A stretch of DNA of 64,000 bases from Granulicella sp. L60 (GTDB lineage Bacteria; Acidobacteriota; Terriglobia; Terriglobales; Acidobacteriaceae): NCBI RefSeq assembly GCF_009765825.1, contig NZ_LMUR01000018.1, positions 496,135 through 560,134 on the forward strand, read 5' to 3'. Made by a program: the position numbers and the translations under genes. Positions 51,838 to 62,545 of the stretch are shown here, piece by piece. The number at the start of each line of letters is the position of its first letter. The first letter of the stretch is position 1. Below the pieces are notes generated by a model. It was not told the DNA's origin. It saw only the letters and a list, made by a program, of their open reading frames with translations, and did no database searches.

Positions 51838-53055
51838 ATGAACAAGAAACTTCCAACGACTGTGCTCTCCGGATTTCTGGGAGCGGGGAAGACTACGCTG
51901 CTCAACCATGTTTTGAATAACCGTGAGGGCCTGAGGGTGGCCGTCATTGTGAATGACATGAGTGAGATTAATATCGACTCGCGTCTGGTGGAGCAGAGTG
52001 GGGCTGGGCTGAGCCGGACGGAGGAGAAGCTGGTCGAGATGACCAATGGGTGCATCTGCTGCACGCTGCGCGCGGACCTGCTGCAGGAGGTGTCGCGGCT
52101 GGCGCGAGAGAACAGGTTCGATTACCTGTTGATCGAGTCCACCGGGATCTCCGAACCGATGCCGGTAGCGGCGACGTTTACGTTTATCGATGAGACGGGC
52201 AGCTCACTGTCGGAGGTTGCGGATCTGGACACGATGGTGACGGTGGTGGATGCGGTGAAGTTTCTGGAGGACTGCCGTTCGTTAGAGGATCTGCGTGAGC
52301 GCAGGATCGCATTGAACGAAGAGGATGAACGGACGATCGGTGACTTGTTGATCGATCAGGTGGAGTTTGCGAATGTGATTGTGCTGAATAAGGCGGACCT
52401 GGTGAGCGCGGAGCAGTTGGCTCGGCTGAAGGGCATTCTTGGACGCTTGAACGGCGATGCGCGAATTCTAACGAGCGTGCGTGGGCGGGTGGCGTTGGAG
52501 GAGGTGCTCAACACTGGTCTGTTTGATATGGAGCTTGCGGAGACGGCGCCGGGCTGGGTGAAGGAGTTGAACGGCGAGCACATTCCGGAGACGGAGGAGT
52601 ACGGGATCAGCAGCTTTGTGTACAGGGCGCGGCGTCCGTTTCATCCGGGCAGGTTGGAGACGTTGACGGATGAGGGATTTCCTTCGGTGCTGCGGGCGAA
52701 GGGCTTCATGTGGCTGGCGTCGAACAGCGATGAGACGATTATGTTTTCGGTGGCGGGAAGCACGTTGACGGTGGAGCCTTCGGGGTTGTGGCTGGCGGCG
52801 GCGGGGTCGGGTGAGGATGTGGATGATCCGGAGCTGGCGGAGTATGTGGGCAAGGTGTGGGATCCAGTGACGGGGGATCGGCGGCAGGAGCTGGTGTTTA
52901 TTGGGGTGGAGATGGACAGGGAGGTCCTGGAGGCTCGGCTGGATGCGGCGCTGCTGACCGAGGACGAGATGGTGGGCGGAGCGGAGGCGTGGAGGCTGTT
53001 CGACAATCCGTTTGCGGCGATGTTTACGGAGCGGGAGCAGGCGGTCGGAGTTTAG
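51838..53055 (+). CDS. COG0523 GTPase, candidate zinc metallochaperone
   Basis: A G3E GTPase of the CobW/YeiR/YciC group, 405 residues. [20 protein letters not shown] is Walker [21 protein letters not shown] holds the CxCC metal motif, [14 protein letters not shown] is Walker B, and [10 protein letters not shown] the guanine motif. A CobW C-terminal domain follows ([36 protein letters not shown]). ATG 51838 follows GAGAGGG. These proteins help deliver zinc (or cobalt) under limitation; the following rpmB and rpmG genes favour zinc. Confidence 0.9.
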   Translation: MNKKLPTTVLSGFLGAGKTTLLNHVLNNREGLRVAVIVNDMSEINIDSRLVEQSGAGLSRTEEKLVEMTNGCICCTLRADLLQEVSRLARENRFDYLLIESTGISEPMPVAATFTFIDETGSSLSEVADLDTMVTVVDAVKFLEDCRSLEDLRERRIALNEEDERTIGDLLIDQVEFANVIVLNKADLVSAEQLARLKGILGRLNGDARILTSVRGRVALEEVLNTGLFDMELAETAPGWVKELNGEHIPETEEYGISSFVYRARRPFHPGRLETLTDEGFPSVLRAKGFMWLASNSDETIMFSVAGSTLTVEPSGLWLAAAGSGEDVDDPELAEYVGKVWDPVTGDRRQELVFIGVEMDREVLEARLDAALLTEDEMVGGAEAWRLFDNPFAAMFTEREQAVGV

Positions 53056-53086
53056 AGGTTGTTGGATTTTTACGAGAGGAGATTTC

Positions 53087-53320
53087 ATGGCGAAAGTGTG
53101 TGAGTTGTCAGGCAGAGGCTCGATGAGTGGAAATAAGAGGTCTCATGCGAATAACAAGAGTCGTCGAAAGTGGGAGGTGAACTTGCAGCGGAAGAAGATC
53201 TGGGTGGCTTCGGAGGGGCGATTTGTGCGGATGCGGATCAGCATGCGGTCGCTGCGAACGATTGGCAAGATTGGGTATGAGGCGGCGGTTGCGAAGTCGG
53301 CGAAGAAGAGGGGAGTTTAA
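53087..53320 (+). CDS. rpmB: Ribosomal protein L28
   Basis: A 77-residue large-subunit protein. [20 protein letters not shown] is the normal L28 start; [16 protein letters not shown] and [16 protein letters not shown] follow. Only one Cys is present, so this is the zinc-free (C-minus) form. GAGAGGAGATTT precedes ATG. In many bacteria C-minus L28 and L33 paralogues are induced under zinc starvation with COG0523 genes; that matches the gene order here. A second, zinc-binding copy elsewhere would be expected if so. Confidence 0.95.
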   Translation: MAKVCELSGRGSMSGNKRSHANNKSRRKWEVNLQRKKIWVASEGRFVRMRISMRSLRTIGKIGYEAAVAKSAKKRGV

Positions 53321-53322
53321 GG

Positions 53323-53475
53323 ATGCGAACGATTATTAAGCTGCAATCGACTGCGGGGACCGGGCACTTTTATACGACGACCAAGAATCCGAAGTTGAAG
53401 AGTGAGAAGCTGCAGTTGCGGAAGTACGATCCGGTGGCGCGTAAGCATGTGTTGTATCGCGAGGCGAAGGCTTAG
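53323..53475 (+). CDS. rpmG: Ribosomal protein L33, Cys-free form
   Basis: A 50-residue frame starting 2 bases after the rpmB stop. [40 protein letters not shown] and HVLYREAK match L33. None of the four zinc-ligand Cys of the C-plus form is present. GGGAGTTTAAGG gives the ribosome-binding site. Its stop TAG shares its last base with the GTG start of the next gene. Confidence 0.95.
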   Translation: MRTIIKLQSTAGTGHFYTTTKNPKLKSEKLQLRKYDPVARKHVLYREAKA

Positions 53476-54047
53476 TGGGGGAGCCGGGGAGAGTGGCCGT
53501 CTACATTCCGGCACGGCTGAGGCGGCAGGGAAGTCTGCATCTGAATCAGCAGTGCTGGGTGTGGGGCCAGGATGTTCGGCGGGCGGAGGGAAATCTTCTG
53601 CTGGAGTCCGGCTTTGTGCGGCGAAGGGCTGAGGATGGAAGTCTGGCTTCGAGCCAATATACGCTGGAAGTAAGAGCAGGGATGTGTTTGCGGCTCTGGG
53701 GATATGGGTTGTATTTTGGAGAGATTCAGGGGAGTGGGATCTATCTGAATCGGTTTGAATTCTTGCCGCGAGTTGCTATCTGCGATGGTGAGCGATGGCA
53801 TGGCGTGGGCGAGTTCACGGAGCTTGCCTTGGCGGCCGACACTGTTTTGCTGGGGGAGGCGATCCGCGCTATCGCGAACTATGAGCGATGGGTGTTGAGC
53901 ACATTTGGGGTCGCCTATCGGAGGGCTTGCCTTGCGGGATGGAGCAAACGGCAGCTGGACCCGGTGGCGTCTCCAGTTGAATGGGAGACGCTGGCCCACA
54001 GGCTCGAGTCGCTCCGATGCAAGCAGGCTGCTGACGTTCCTAGCTGA
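53475..54047 (+). CDS. Unknown protein in the zinc-limitation operon
   Basis: A 190-residue frame starting with GTG that overlaps the rpmG stop by one base, with GGGGG-type purine-rich sequence around. It has no signal peptide or membrane helix; it begins VAVYIPARLRRQGSLHLNQQ and contains ECWVWG-like QCWVWGQDVRRAEGNL and LRLWGYGLYFGEIQG. Predicted mixed alpha/beta. I do not recognise a family. Tight coupling to rpmG suggests co-regulation with the ribosomal paralogues. Read-through or a chance frame is the alternative, but the 1-base overlap and full length argue for a gene. Confidence 0.55.
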   Translation: MGEPGRVAVYIPARLRRQGSLHLNQQCWVWGQDVRRAEGNLLLESGFVRRRAEDGSLASSQYTLEVRAGMCLRLWGYGLYFGEIQGSGIYLNRFEFLPRVAICDGERWHGVGEFTELALAADTVLLGEAIRAIANYERWVLSTFGVAYRRACLAGWSKRQLDPVASPVEWETLAHRLESLRCKQAADVPS

Positions 54048-54063
54048 TCGAGAGTTCGATTCG

Positions 54064-55446
<1,383 letters not shown>

Positions 55447-55624
55447 GACTGTAGGTAGTTTATCAGCGCGGGCGTGGGTGGGAGGGATGGGGTGGATTGG
55501 GGAAAAGCTCGCGCGTGAGGGTTGGCGGGGCGGTTTGCAAGTGACGAGGATGGTGCTGGCTAGATGGATACCGTGGGTTAGATGGGGTGAATTTGGGCGG
55601 TGAGGGCGCGGATAATCGAGGTCT

Positions 55625-56599
55625 ATGCAAGAACTGGGCCAGGGTTCGGGTAACGTGCGGGTGGTGCGGGAGTTTGTGGCGTACCTGCGGGTGGAGAAGG
55701 GGATGCGGCCGGCGACGTGCGAGGCGTATCAGCGGGATCTGGAGCAGTTTGCCGAACAGGTGGAGGGGCGGGATGGGCTGCTGGTAACGGCGGTGCAGGA
55801 GGATGTGCGGGGATTTATGGAGGGGCTGCGGGGGCATGGGGTGGAGTCGCGGTCGATTGCGCGGAAGCTGAGTTGTTTGCGCGGTTTTTACCGCTGGCTG
55901 TTGATGGATAAGCGGATTGCGCATGATCCGACGGTGAATGTGGAGACGCCGTCGAGTTGGAAGGTGCTGCCGAAGTCGCTGGCGGAGGGCGAGGTGGCGG
56001 AGATGTTGGAGAAGACGGGGTCGGCGGCGAGGAGTGCGGATGCGGATGGGTTGGCGCTGCGGGACCACGCGATTCTGGAGATGTTGTATGCGGGCGGGCT
56101 GAGGGTGGGGGAGATTGTGGCGCTGCGGGTGGAGGATGTGCATCTCGATCAGGGGCGGGCGCAGGTGAGGGGTAAAGGAGATAAGGAGCGGATTGTGCCG
56201 CTGGGGCGGTCGGCGCTGGAGGCGGTGGAGCGGTATCTGGCGGTGGGACGGCCGGGGCTGGTGTTGGCTGGGGCGCGGGGCGGGGCGATGGTGCAGCGGA
56301 CTTCAACCGTGCAGCGGGCGCTGTTTTTGAGTGTGCGCGGGAGGCCGCTGACGCGGCAGTGGATTTGGGAGATGGTGCGGTCGGCTTCGGTGGCGGGGGG
56401 GAAGGCTAGTCCGCATATGCTGCGGCATAGTTGTGCGACGCACATGGTGGAGCATGGGGCGGACTTGAGGAGTGTGCAGACTTTGCTTGGGCACGCCGAT
56501 ATAGCCACTACGCAGGTTTATACGCATGTGGCGCTGGGACATTTGAAGAAGGTGCATCGGGAGCATCATCCACGGGGTAGACGGCGGGTTAGTGCGTGA
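55625..56599 (+). CDS. Tyrosine recombinase, XerC/XerD type (first of pair)
   Basis: A 324-residue site-specific recombinase. The N-terminal SAM-like domain ([20 protein letters not shown]) is followed by the catalytic domain with Arg in [18 protein letters not shown], Lys in [14 protein letters not shown], and [20 protein letters not shown] with [20 protein letters not shown] for the His-Arg, His and Tyr. All six catalytic residues are present. The stop overlaps the next recombinase gene by 4 bases. It resembles chromosome-dimer-resolving Xer enzymes rather than phage integrases, but XerC cannot be told from XerD here. Confidence 0.92.
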   Translation: MQELGQGSGNVRVVREFVAYLRVEKGMRPATCEAYQRDLEQFAEQVEGRDGLLVTAVQEDVRGFMEGLRGHGVESRSIARKLSCLRGFYRWLLMDKRIAHDPTVNVETPSSWKVLPKSLAEGEVAEMLEKTGSAARSADADGLALRDHAILEMLYAGGLRVGEIVALRVEDVHLDQGRAQVRGKGDKERIVPLGRSALEAVERYLAVGRPGLVLAGARGGAMVQRTSTVQRALFLSVRGRPLTRQWIWEMVRSASVAGGKASPHMLRHSCATHMVEHGADLRSVQTLLGHADIATTQVYTHVALGHLKKVHREHHPRGRRRVSA

Positions 56600-57654
56600 A
56601 CGGGATGCGGGATAAGGTCGGCGAGGTCGAGGGATTGGCGGAGGGGTTTCTGGCGATGCTCGCGAATGAGCGTGGTTCGTCGGAGCATACGGTGCGGGCG
56701 TATGCGCGGGAGGTACGGAGCTTTGCGGGGTATTTGATTGAGACTTTGGGGAAGGGTGCGAGTGTGGTGGCGGTGGAGCATCTGCATATTCGCGCGTATA
56801 TGGGTCTGCTGTATGAGCGCGGGCTGACGAAGGCGAGTACGGCGAGGGCGTTGGCGGCGATTCGGAGCTGGTTCAAGTGGCTGGCGAAGGAGGGGAAGGT
56901 GGTGCAGAATCCGGCGCTGCTGGTGAGTACGCCGAAGCGGCCACTGCATCTGCCGAGGGTGCCGAGTATGGAAGAGGTGAATCGGGTGCTGGATTCGCTG
57001 GACGGTTCGACTGGGAAGAGGGTCGGTGAGGTAGATGGCACGGTCTCCCGTCCTTCGCATGGTGCACGGGGGATGAGCAAGCCGGATGGGAGTGGCGGCG
57101 CGGATGAGGGAGATGCTTCGGCGTGGCCGGAGAGGGATCGGGTGATCTTCGAGATGTTGTACGGGTGCGGGATTCGCAACTCGGAGCTGGTGGGGCTGGA
57201 TATGGGTAGTGTGAAGTGGCGGGATGACGCGGTGCTGGTGCGGGGCAAAGGCAGGAAGGAGCGGCTGGTGCCGCTGGGGGATGAGGCTGCGGCTGCGCTG
57301 AGGGCTTATCTGCCGCTGCGGGAGGCGAAGCTTATGGCTGCAGGTAAGGGGGTTCTGGTGCATGAGGGGCCGCTGATGATGAATCTGCGGATGCGCGGGG
57401 ATTGCAGGCTGACGACGAGGAGTGTGGGAAGGATTGTGAAGGCGATTGCGTTGAGCCGGGGGTTGGCGGCGGATGTCCATCCGCATACGCTGCGGCATGC
57501 GTTTGGGACGCACATGCTGGAGGAGGGGGCGGATCTGCGGGCGATCCAGGAGATGCTGGGGCATGAGCGGCTGTCGACGACGCAGCGGTATACGCAGTTG
57601 ACGGTGGGGCAGGTGCAGAGGGTGTACGACGAGACGCATCCGCGGGCGAAGTGA
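56596..57654 (+). CDS. Tyrosine recombinase, XerC/XerD type (second of pair), with inserted linker
   Basis: Starts with GTG inside the GTGA overlap with the first recombinase. The 352 residues comprise the SAM-like domain ([20 protein letters not shown]) and catalytic domain ([70 protein letters not shown]) with complete catalytic residues. Between them, about residues 135-175, lies a Gly/Ser/Asp-rich insertion ([20 protein letters not shown]) not expected in Xer proteins, which explains the extra length. Paired overlapping Xer genes suggest a heterodimer like XerC/XerD. Confidence 0.92.
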   Translation: MNGMRDKVGEVEGLAEGFLAMLANERGSSEHTVRAYAREVRSFAGYLIETLGKGASVVAVEHLHIRAYMGLLYERGLTKASTARALAAIRSWFKWLAKEGKVVQNPALLVSTPKRPLHLPRVPSMEEVNRVLDSLDGSTGKRVGEVDGTVSRPSHGARGMSKPDGSGGADEGDASAWPERDRVIFEMLYGCGIRNSELVGLDMGSVKWRDDAVLVRGKGRKERLVPLGDEAAAALRAYLPLREAKLMAAGKGVLVHEGPLMMNLRMRGDCRLTTRSVGRIVKAIALSRGLAADVHPHTLRHAFGTHMLEEGADLRAIQEMLGHERLSTTQRYTQLTVGQVQRVYDETHPRAK

Positions 57655-58037
57655 ACCGTACGCTGTCTACATTCGTATCTGCAATTCGTACTGCGGTTCG
57701 TAGCTGCGGCTGGATGACGGGTTGTCTGGTAGCGATGGTGGTCCGACCGGTGTGGTGAATCTGAATGGATTTTGTATACGTAAAAGAAAGGCAGACGTAG
57801 TGTTTTCGATGTGACAAATCGATGACAAATAACGTCGGCGACAGGTCTATTATCCTGATGGGCAAAACATCTGAAGAGATGCGCCTGCGTAGTTTGCGAA
57901 CGTAACAACGGACCCGACGATTGTTGCAGGAGAGATTCGCCGAGTATGCGATGATGGCGGATCGCAGATGTTGCATAGGTGCCATGATGGAGAGCGGCGG
58001 GCAAAGCGGGGACTTTGGTCGGGGGCGTCGTAAGGCT
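57655..58037. other. Gap before the VWFA genes
   Basis: This 383-base stretch shows TGACAAAT twice (near 57812 and 57823) and a TATTAT at 57848-57853 that could be part of a promoter, but the spacing is poor. No gene, terminator or repeat is clear. Part of it may belong to the following gene if that uses an earlier start. Confidence 0.4.
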
Positions 58038-59081
58038 ATGCGAGGGGTGATCTCGCGTCTTACGATGCTGATGGTCTGCGTGGTGATTTGGGGTGGTTTG
58101 GGGGTGGGAGTCTCGGAGGCGCAGGAGAATCCGCTGGGTGAGGTGCATACGCAGCCACCACCGCCGCCGCCGAAGAATCCGGAAGCGGGGAAGCCGGTGA
58201 TCGAGGGGGCGGATAATGCGGCGAGGCTGGCGACGTCGAGGCGGGATGCACGGATCCGCGTGGATGTGAACCTTGTGCTTGTGCCCGCGACGGTGACCGA
58301 TCCGATGAATCGGCTGGTGACGGGACTGGAGAAGGAGAACTTCGAGGTCTACGACAACAACATCGGGCAGGTGATCAAGAGTTTTTCGACGCAGGATGCG
58401 CCGGTGACGATTGGGATCATCTTCGATCTGAGCGGGAGTATGTCGTCGAAGTTCATGCGGGCGCGGAAGGCGTTGAGTGAGTTTTTGAGGACGTCCAATC
58501 CTCAGGATGAGTTTTTTGTGGTGGGCTTCAATGACCGGCCTGCTGTGATTGTGGACTACACGTCGGATGTGGATGATGTCGAGGCGCGAATGGTGATGTT
58601 GAAGCCGGAGAATCGGACGGCGCTGATCGATGCGATCTATCTGGGCGTGGATAAGCTGAAGCAGGCGAAGTATGAGCGGAAGGCGTTGCTGATCGTGTCG
58701 GATGGCGGGGATAATCGGAGCCGGTATACGGAGGGGGAGCTGCGGCGGGTGGTGCGGGAGAGCGATGTGCAGATCTATTCGATCGGGATCTTCGACCAGT
58801 ATGCGCCGACGACCGAGGAGCAGCTGGGGCCTATTCTTTTGACGGATATATGCGATATGACGGGCGGCAGGATGTTCCGGGTGGCGGATGTTGGGGATCT
58901 TGGGGATATCGCGGAACGGATCAGCGCGGAGCTTCGGAACGAGTATGTGATTGGTTACCGGCCTTCGGAGGTGAAGCAGGATGGGAACTGGCGTAAATTG
59001 AAGATACGACTGGTTCCGCCGCCGGGATTGCCGACGCTGACGGTACACAATCGCCAGGGGTATTATGCACCTTCGCAGTAA
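58038..59081 (+). CDS. Acidobacteria-type VWFA-domain protein, exported (first of pair)
   Basis: A 347-residue secreted protein. VISRLTMLMVCVVIWGGLGV is the signal peptide, followed by a Pro-rich linker, a strand-rich segment (VDVNLVLVPATVTDPMNRLV) and a von Willebrand A domain with the metal-binding MIDAS: IIFDLSGSMSSKF, FVVGFNDRP, and IVSDGGDNRS. The family (VWFA-related Acidobacterial domain) is expanded in this phylum; function unknown, probably adhesion or envelope complex assembly. Earlier in-frame starts at 57951 and 57984 are possible. It overlaps the next paralogue by 17 bases. Confidence 0.87.
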   Translation: MRGVISRLTMLMVCVVIWGGLGVGVSEAQENPLGEVHTQPPPPPPKNPEAGKPVIEGADNAARLATSRRDARIRVDVNLVLVPATVTDPMNRLVTGLEKENFEVYDNNIGQVIKSFSTQDAPVTIGIIFDLSGSMSSKFMRARKALSEFLRTSNPQDEFFVVGFNDRPAVIVDYTSDVDDVEARMVMLKPENRTALIDAIYLGVDKLKQAKYERKALLIVSDGGDNRSRYTEGELRRVVRESDVQIYSIGIFDQYAPTTEEQLGPILLTDICDMTGGRMFRVADVGDLGDIAERISAELRNEYVIGYRPSEVKQDGNWRKLKIRLVPPPGLPTLTVHNRQGYYAPSQ

Positions 59082-60219
59082 ACGTTTTTGTTTGCGGGTA
59101 GCCGCGGTGGGATGGTTGGTGATGATGACTGGCGCGCTGGGCGGGCGTGCTCAGCAGCCGGCGCCGCAGCAGTCTGCCGGGAAGCAACAGCCGGTGACGC
59201 AGCCGCCGTTGACAGTGGATCGCGACCCGGTGGCGTCGCCGGATGTGGACCCGCCGGCACAGAGCCAGACGGGTGCGCCGCAGGGTGTTGGACAGTCGGA
59301 TATCGCGCGCGAGAACGGGAAGTACACGCTGCGCGAAGATGCATATGAGGTGCGGCTGAATGCGACGGTGCTCGATAGCAGTGGCCGGTCGGTGCAGACG
59401 CTGGATAAAGATGCCTTCCACGTCTATGAGGACGGGGTGCCGCAGACGATTGCTTCGTTCCGGCATGAGGATCTGCCGGTGTCGCTGGGGATCTTGATCG
59501 ATAGCTCGGGGTCGATGTATGACAAGCGCGCGGCGGTGGATAAGGCTTCGCTGGACTTTGTGAAGCTCTCGAACCAGGAGGATGAGGCGTTTCTGGTGGA
59601 CTTCTCGTGGGAGGCGTTCATCGATCAGGACTTTACGAACAATATCGATAAGCTGCAGCAGGGGCTGGGGTATATCAAGTCGAGTGGCGGAACGGCGTTG
59701 TACGATGCGCTGGTGGCTTCGGCGGACTATCTGACCAAGAACGCGAAGCATCCCAAGCAGGTGCTGCTGGTGATTACGGACGGCGAGGATAATGCTTCGA
59801 GCGCGACGTTGGAGCAGACGATCCGCAGGATTCAGGATCTGGATGGCCCGGTGATCTACTGCGTTGGATTGTTGTTTGGAGATGATACGGATAAGCGGGA
59901 GTCGCGACATGCGCGGCGGGTGTTGGAGACGCTGGCTGAACAGACGGGCGGGGCGGCTTATTTTCCGAAGTCGCTGAAGGATGTGGACTCGATTGCGGCG
60001 GAGGTGGCGCAGGATATCCGGACGCAGTATACGATCGCGTACCGCTCGACGAAGTCGCCTGCGCTGGGCGGATATCGCGAGGTGCATGTGGAGGCGAAGT
60101 CGAAGACCTTTGGCAGCAAACTTTCGGTGCGGACGCGGACGGGGTACTATCCGAAGGTCAATAGTGCGAGCGATCAGAACGGCGATCCTGGATTCAACAA
60201 GTCCGGGAAGAAGCCCTGA
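59065..60219 (+). CDS. Acidobacteria-type VWFA-domain protein, exported (second of pair)
   Basis: A 384-residue paralogue with signal peptide (LRVAAVGWLVMMTGALGGRA), a Gln/Pro-rich linker, segment YEVRLNATVLDSSGRSVQTL and a VWFA domain with MIDAS residues in LGILIDSSGSMYDKRA, SSGGTALYDAL and LLVITDGEDNASS. TGGAAYFPKSLKDVDSIAAE and IRTQYTIAYRSTKSPALGGY end the domain as in its partner. It overlaps the upstream gene by 17 bases, so they are co-translated and may form a heteromeric surface complex. cysK-like gene starts 28 bases later. Confidence 0.88.
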   Translation: MHLRSKRFCLRVAAVGWLVMMTGALGGRAQQPAPQQSAGKQQPVTQPPLTVDRDPVASPDVDPPAQSQTGAPQGVGQSDIARENGKYTLREDAYEVRLNATVLDSSGRSVQTLDKDAFHVYEDGVPQTIASFRHEDLPVSLGILIDSSGSMYDKRAAVDKASLDFVKLSNQEDEAFLVDFSWEAFIDQDFTNNIDKLQQGLGYIKSSGGTALYDALVASADYLTKNAKHPKQVLLVITDGEDNASSATLEQTIRRIQDLDGPVIYCVGLLFGDDTDKRESRHARRVLETLAEQTGGAAYFPKSLKDVDSIAAEVAQDIRTQYTIAYRSTKSPALGGYREVHVEAKSKTFGSKLSVRTRTGYYPKVNSASDQNGDPGFNKSGKKP

Positions 60220-60247
60220 TGACGGCGAGGCAGAGGGTGAAGTTGTG

Positions 60248-61171
60248 ATGCGGGTGGTGGAGAACATATTGGACCTGGTGGGGCAGACGCCTCTGGTGCG
60301 TCTGCGGCGGTTGGAGCAGGCGAGTGGGGTAGCCTGCGCGGAGATCTGGGTCAAGCTGGAGTATCTGAATCCGGGCGGGAGTATCAAAGATCGGGCTGCG
60401 TTGGGAATTGTGCTGGATGCGGAGCGTCGCGGGGTGTTGCGGTCGGGCGGCACGATTGTAGAGGCGACGGCGGGAAACACGGGCGTGGGGTTGGCGCTGA
60501 TTGGGGCGAATCGCGGGTACAAAGTGATGCTGTATGTGCCGGAGCAGTTTGCCGAAGAGAAGTGCAAGTTGATGCGCGGGCTGGGTGCGACGGTGGTCAG
60601 AACTCCCGAGGCGGAGGGAATGGCTGGGGCGATTCGGCGGGCGTTGCAGTTTGAGCGGGAGACGCCGGGCGCGTTTGCGGCGCTGCAGTTTGAGAATCCG
60701 GCGAATCCGGACTTTCATGAAGAGACGACGGCGGTGGAGATATGGGAGCAAATGGAGGGAAGGGTGGATGCGTGGCTGTCGGGCGTTGGTTCGGCGGGGA
60801 CGTTCTCTGGGGTCTCGCGATTTTTGAAGAAGAAGTCTGAAGGGATTTTGACGGTGGCGGTGGAGCCGCAGGGTAGTGTGCTGGAGGGTGGAGAGTCGGG
60901 GCCGCACAAGGTGGAGGGGATTGGGGTGTCGTTTATTCCGGCTACGTTTGACCGCAGCGTGTGCGACCGCGTAATGAAGGTGATGGATGAGCCGGCGTTT
61001 GCGATGGTGAAGCGGTTGGCGGCGGAGGAGGGTGTGTTTGCCGGGTCGAGCGCAGGGGCGATGTTGTGCGCGGCGGTGGATGTGGCGAAGGAGCTGGGCG
61101 CGGGGAAGAGAGTGGTTACGGTGATTCCGGATTCGGCAGAGCGGTATTTGAGCAAGGGTTTGTTGGGTTAG
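60248..61171 (+). CDS. PLP-dependent cysteine synthase / cystathionine beta-synthase
   Basis: A fold-type II PLP enzyme of 307 residues. ENILDLVGQTPLVRLRRLEQ, YLNPGGSIKDRAALGIVLDA (PLP Lys), VEATAGNTGVGLALIGANRG and AWLSGVGSAGTFSGVSRFLK are all typical. EGVFAGSSAGAMLCAAV ends the phosphate-binding core. Lack of a C-terminal CBS pair leaves O-acetylserine sulfhydrylase or short cystathionine beta-synthase; the following gene favours reverse trans-sulfuration. ATG 60248 has AGAGGG upstream; the longer frame to 59981 overlaps the VWFA gene and is a shadow. Confidence 0.9.
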   Translation: MRVVENILDLVGQTPLVRLRRLEQASGVACAEIWVKLEYLNPGGSIKDRAALGIVLDAERRGVLRSGGTIVEATAGNTGVGLALIGANRGYKVMLYVPEQFAEEKCKLMRGLGATVVRTPEAEGMAGAIRRALQFERETPGAFAALQFENPANPDFHEETTAVEIWEQMEGRVDAWLSGVGSAGTFSGVSRFLKKKSEGILTVAVEPQGSVLEGGESGPHKVEGIGVSFIPATFDRSVCDRVMKVMDEPAFAMVKRLAAEEGVFAGSSAGAMLCAAVDVAKELGAGKRVVTVIPDSAERYLSKGLLG

Positions 61172-61211
61172 GTTCGGCACGTTAGAGATTGCGATGGTTG
61201 AGGTTACAAAT

Positions 61212-62369
61212 ATGGAAGCGAAGAAGAGACTTGGGTTTGCGACGCGGGCGATTCATGATGGTCAGGCTCCGGATGAGCTGACGGGCGCGGTGAATGTGCC
61301 GATCTATCTGACGTCGACGTATCAGCAGGAGGAGATTGGGAAGAACAAGGGGCATGAGTACGCTCGGCTGACGAACCCGACGCGGGATGCGCTGGAGGAG
61401 AGTCTGTGCTCGCTGGAGGGTGGGACGAGCGCGCATGTGTTTGGCAGCGGAATGGCGGCGATTACGGCGTTGTGCACGATGATGAAGTCGGGCGACCATG
61501 TGGTCTGTTCGGATAATGTGTATGGCGGAACTGCGCGGATGTTCGACAACGTGATGGCGAAGTTTGGGCTGAGCTTTACGTATGTCGATACGAGCGTGGC
61601 GGCGAATGTGGCTGCGGCGATTACGTCGGCGACGAAGCTGGTGCATGTCGAGACGCCTACGAATCCTATGATGTCGGTGACGGATATTCGTGCGGTTGCG
61701 GATATCTGCCATGCGCGCGGAGTGGAGTTGAGCGTCGATAACACGTTTCTGTCGCCTTATCTGCAGCAGCCGATTGCGCTTGGTGCGGATATTGTGATGC
61801 ATTCGACGACGAAGTTTTTGAATGGGCATAGCGACGGGCTGGGTGGCGTTCTGATCTGTACTAAGCCGGAGCATGATGCGACGTTCAAGTATGTGCAGAA
61901 GTGTACGGGCGGGATACTGTCGCCGTTTGAGAGCTATCTACTGCTGCGCGGGGTGAAGACGCTGGCGGTGCGGATGAAGCAGCACGATGCGAATGGACGC
62001 GTCGTTGCCGATTTTCTGCGTGGTCATGCGAAGGTGAAGAAGGTGTTTTATCCGGGGCTGGCGGAGCATCCGCATCATGCGCTGGCGGCGAGGCAGCAGT
62101 CGGGGTTTGGGTCGATGATCTCGTTGGAGACGGGATCGCTTGCGAATGCGAATGCGTTTGCGAAGTCTCTTAGGCTGGGGTTGCTGGCGGAGTCGCTTGG
62201 TGGAGTGGAGACGCTGATTTGTCATCCGGCGAGCATGACGCATGCTGCGGTGGGAGCGGAGGGACGGGCGAGGCTGGGGATCACGGATGGGCTGATTCGG
62301 GTGAGCGTGGGGATCGAGGATGTCGAGGATATTGTAGCGGATCTGGATCAGGCTTTGGATCGGATCTAA
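61212..62369 (+). CDS. Cystathionine gamma-lyase / gamma-synthase (trans-sulfuration PLP enzyme)
   Basis: A Cys/Met-metabolism PLP enzyme of 385 residues. FATRAIHDGQAPDELTGAVN, YARLTNPTRDALEESLCSLE, AHVFGSGMAAITALCTMMKS, VDNTFLSPYLQQPIALGADI and VMHSTTKFLNGHSDGLGGVL (PLP Lys) are the family signatures. With the preceding enzyme it can convert homocysteine plus serine to cysteine, or run in the opposite direction; sequence does not decide. ATG 61212 has GAGG 8 bases upstream; ATG 61194 is an alternative. Confidence 0.9.
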   Translation: MEAKKRLGFATRAIHDGQAPDELTGAVNVPIYLTSTYQQEEIGKNKGHEYARLTNPTRDALEESLCSLEGGTSAHVFGSGMAAITALCTMMKSGDHVVCSDNVYGGTARMFDNVMAKFGLSFTYVDTSVAANVAAAITSATKLVHVETPTNPMMSVTDIRAVADICHARGVELSVDNTFLSPYLQQPIALGADIVMHSTTKFLNGHSDGLGGVLICTKPEHDATFKYVQKCTGGILSPFESYLLLRGVKTLAVRMKQHDANGRVVADFLRGHAKVKKVFYPGLAEHPHHALAARQQSGFGSMISLETGSLANANAFAKSLRLGLLAESLGGVETLICHPASMTHAAVGAEGRARLGITDGLIRVSVGIEDVEDIVADLDQALDRI

Positions 62370-62379
62370 AGACTGGTCC

Positions 62380-62430
62380 TGTCGGACGGGCCGCCTGCTC
62401 GGCGGGAGGTCACTTCGTGACTCGTATACC
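62380..62430 (+). repeat. Copy B of the structured dispersed repeat
   Basis: GGACGGGCCGCCTGCTCGGC (hairpin GCC-TGCTC-GGC) leads to GGGA and GGTCACTTCGTGACT (62408-62422). The 15-mer is identical to copy A at 18888-18902, and the hairpin loop is shared with the partial copy at the window end. Confidence 0.7.
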
Positions 62431-62545
62431 TTGCTTTGGTGATGTGATCTTTTTGGGTCCTCGCGTTGCTCGGGGTTCGCACGTGCCAGAGTATGCTTGG
62501 TTGTGATACATGTATAAGCGCTGGTTATGATGTGCGGAGGCGGAC

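Noticed and set aside
55447..55624. 4.5S RNA gene next to ffh
   Set aside because: No GGAGGCA-type SRP loop or long hairpin was found in the gap.
55560..57760. dif site beside the Xer genes
   Set aside because: No 28-bp site with two 11-bp Xer half sites was seen; the Xer genes alone do not mark the terminus.
59981..60247. N-terminal extension of the cysteine synthase gene
   Set aside because: The extension overlaps the VWFA gene in another frame and is Arg-rich shadow text; ATG 60248 has a good ribosome-binding site and begins the family's normal N terminus.
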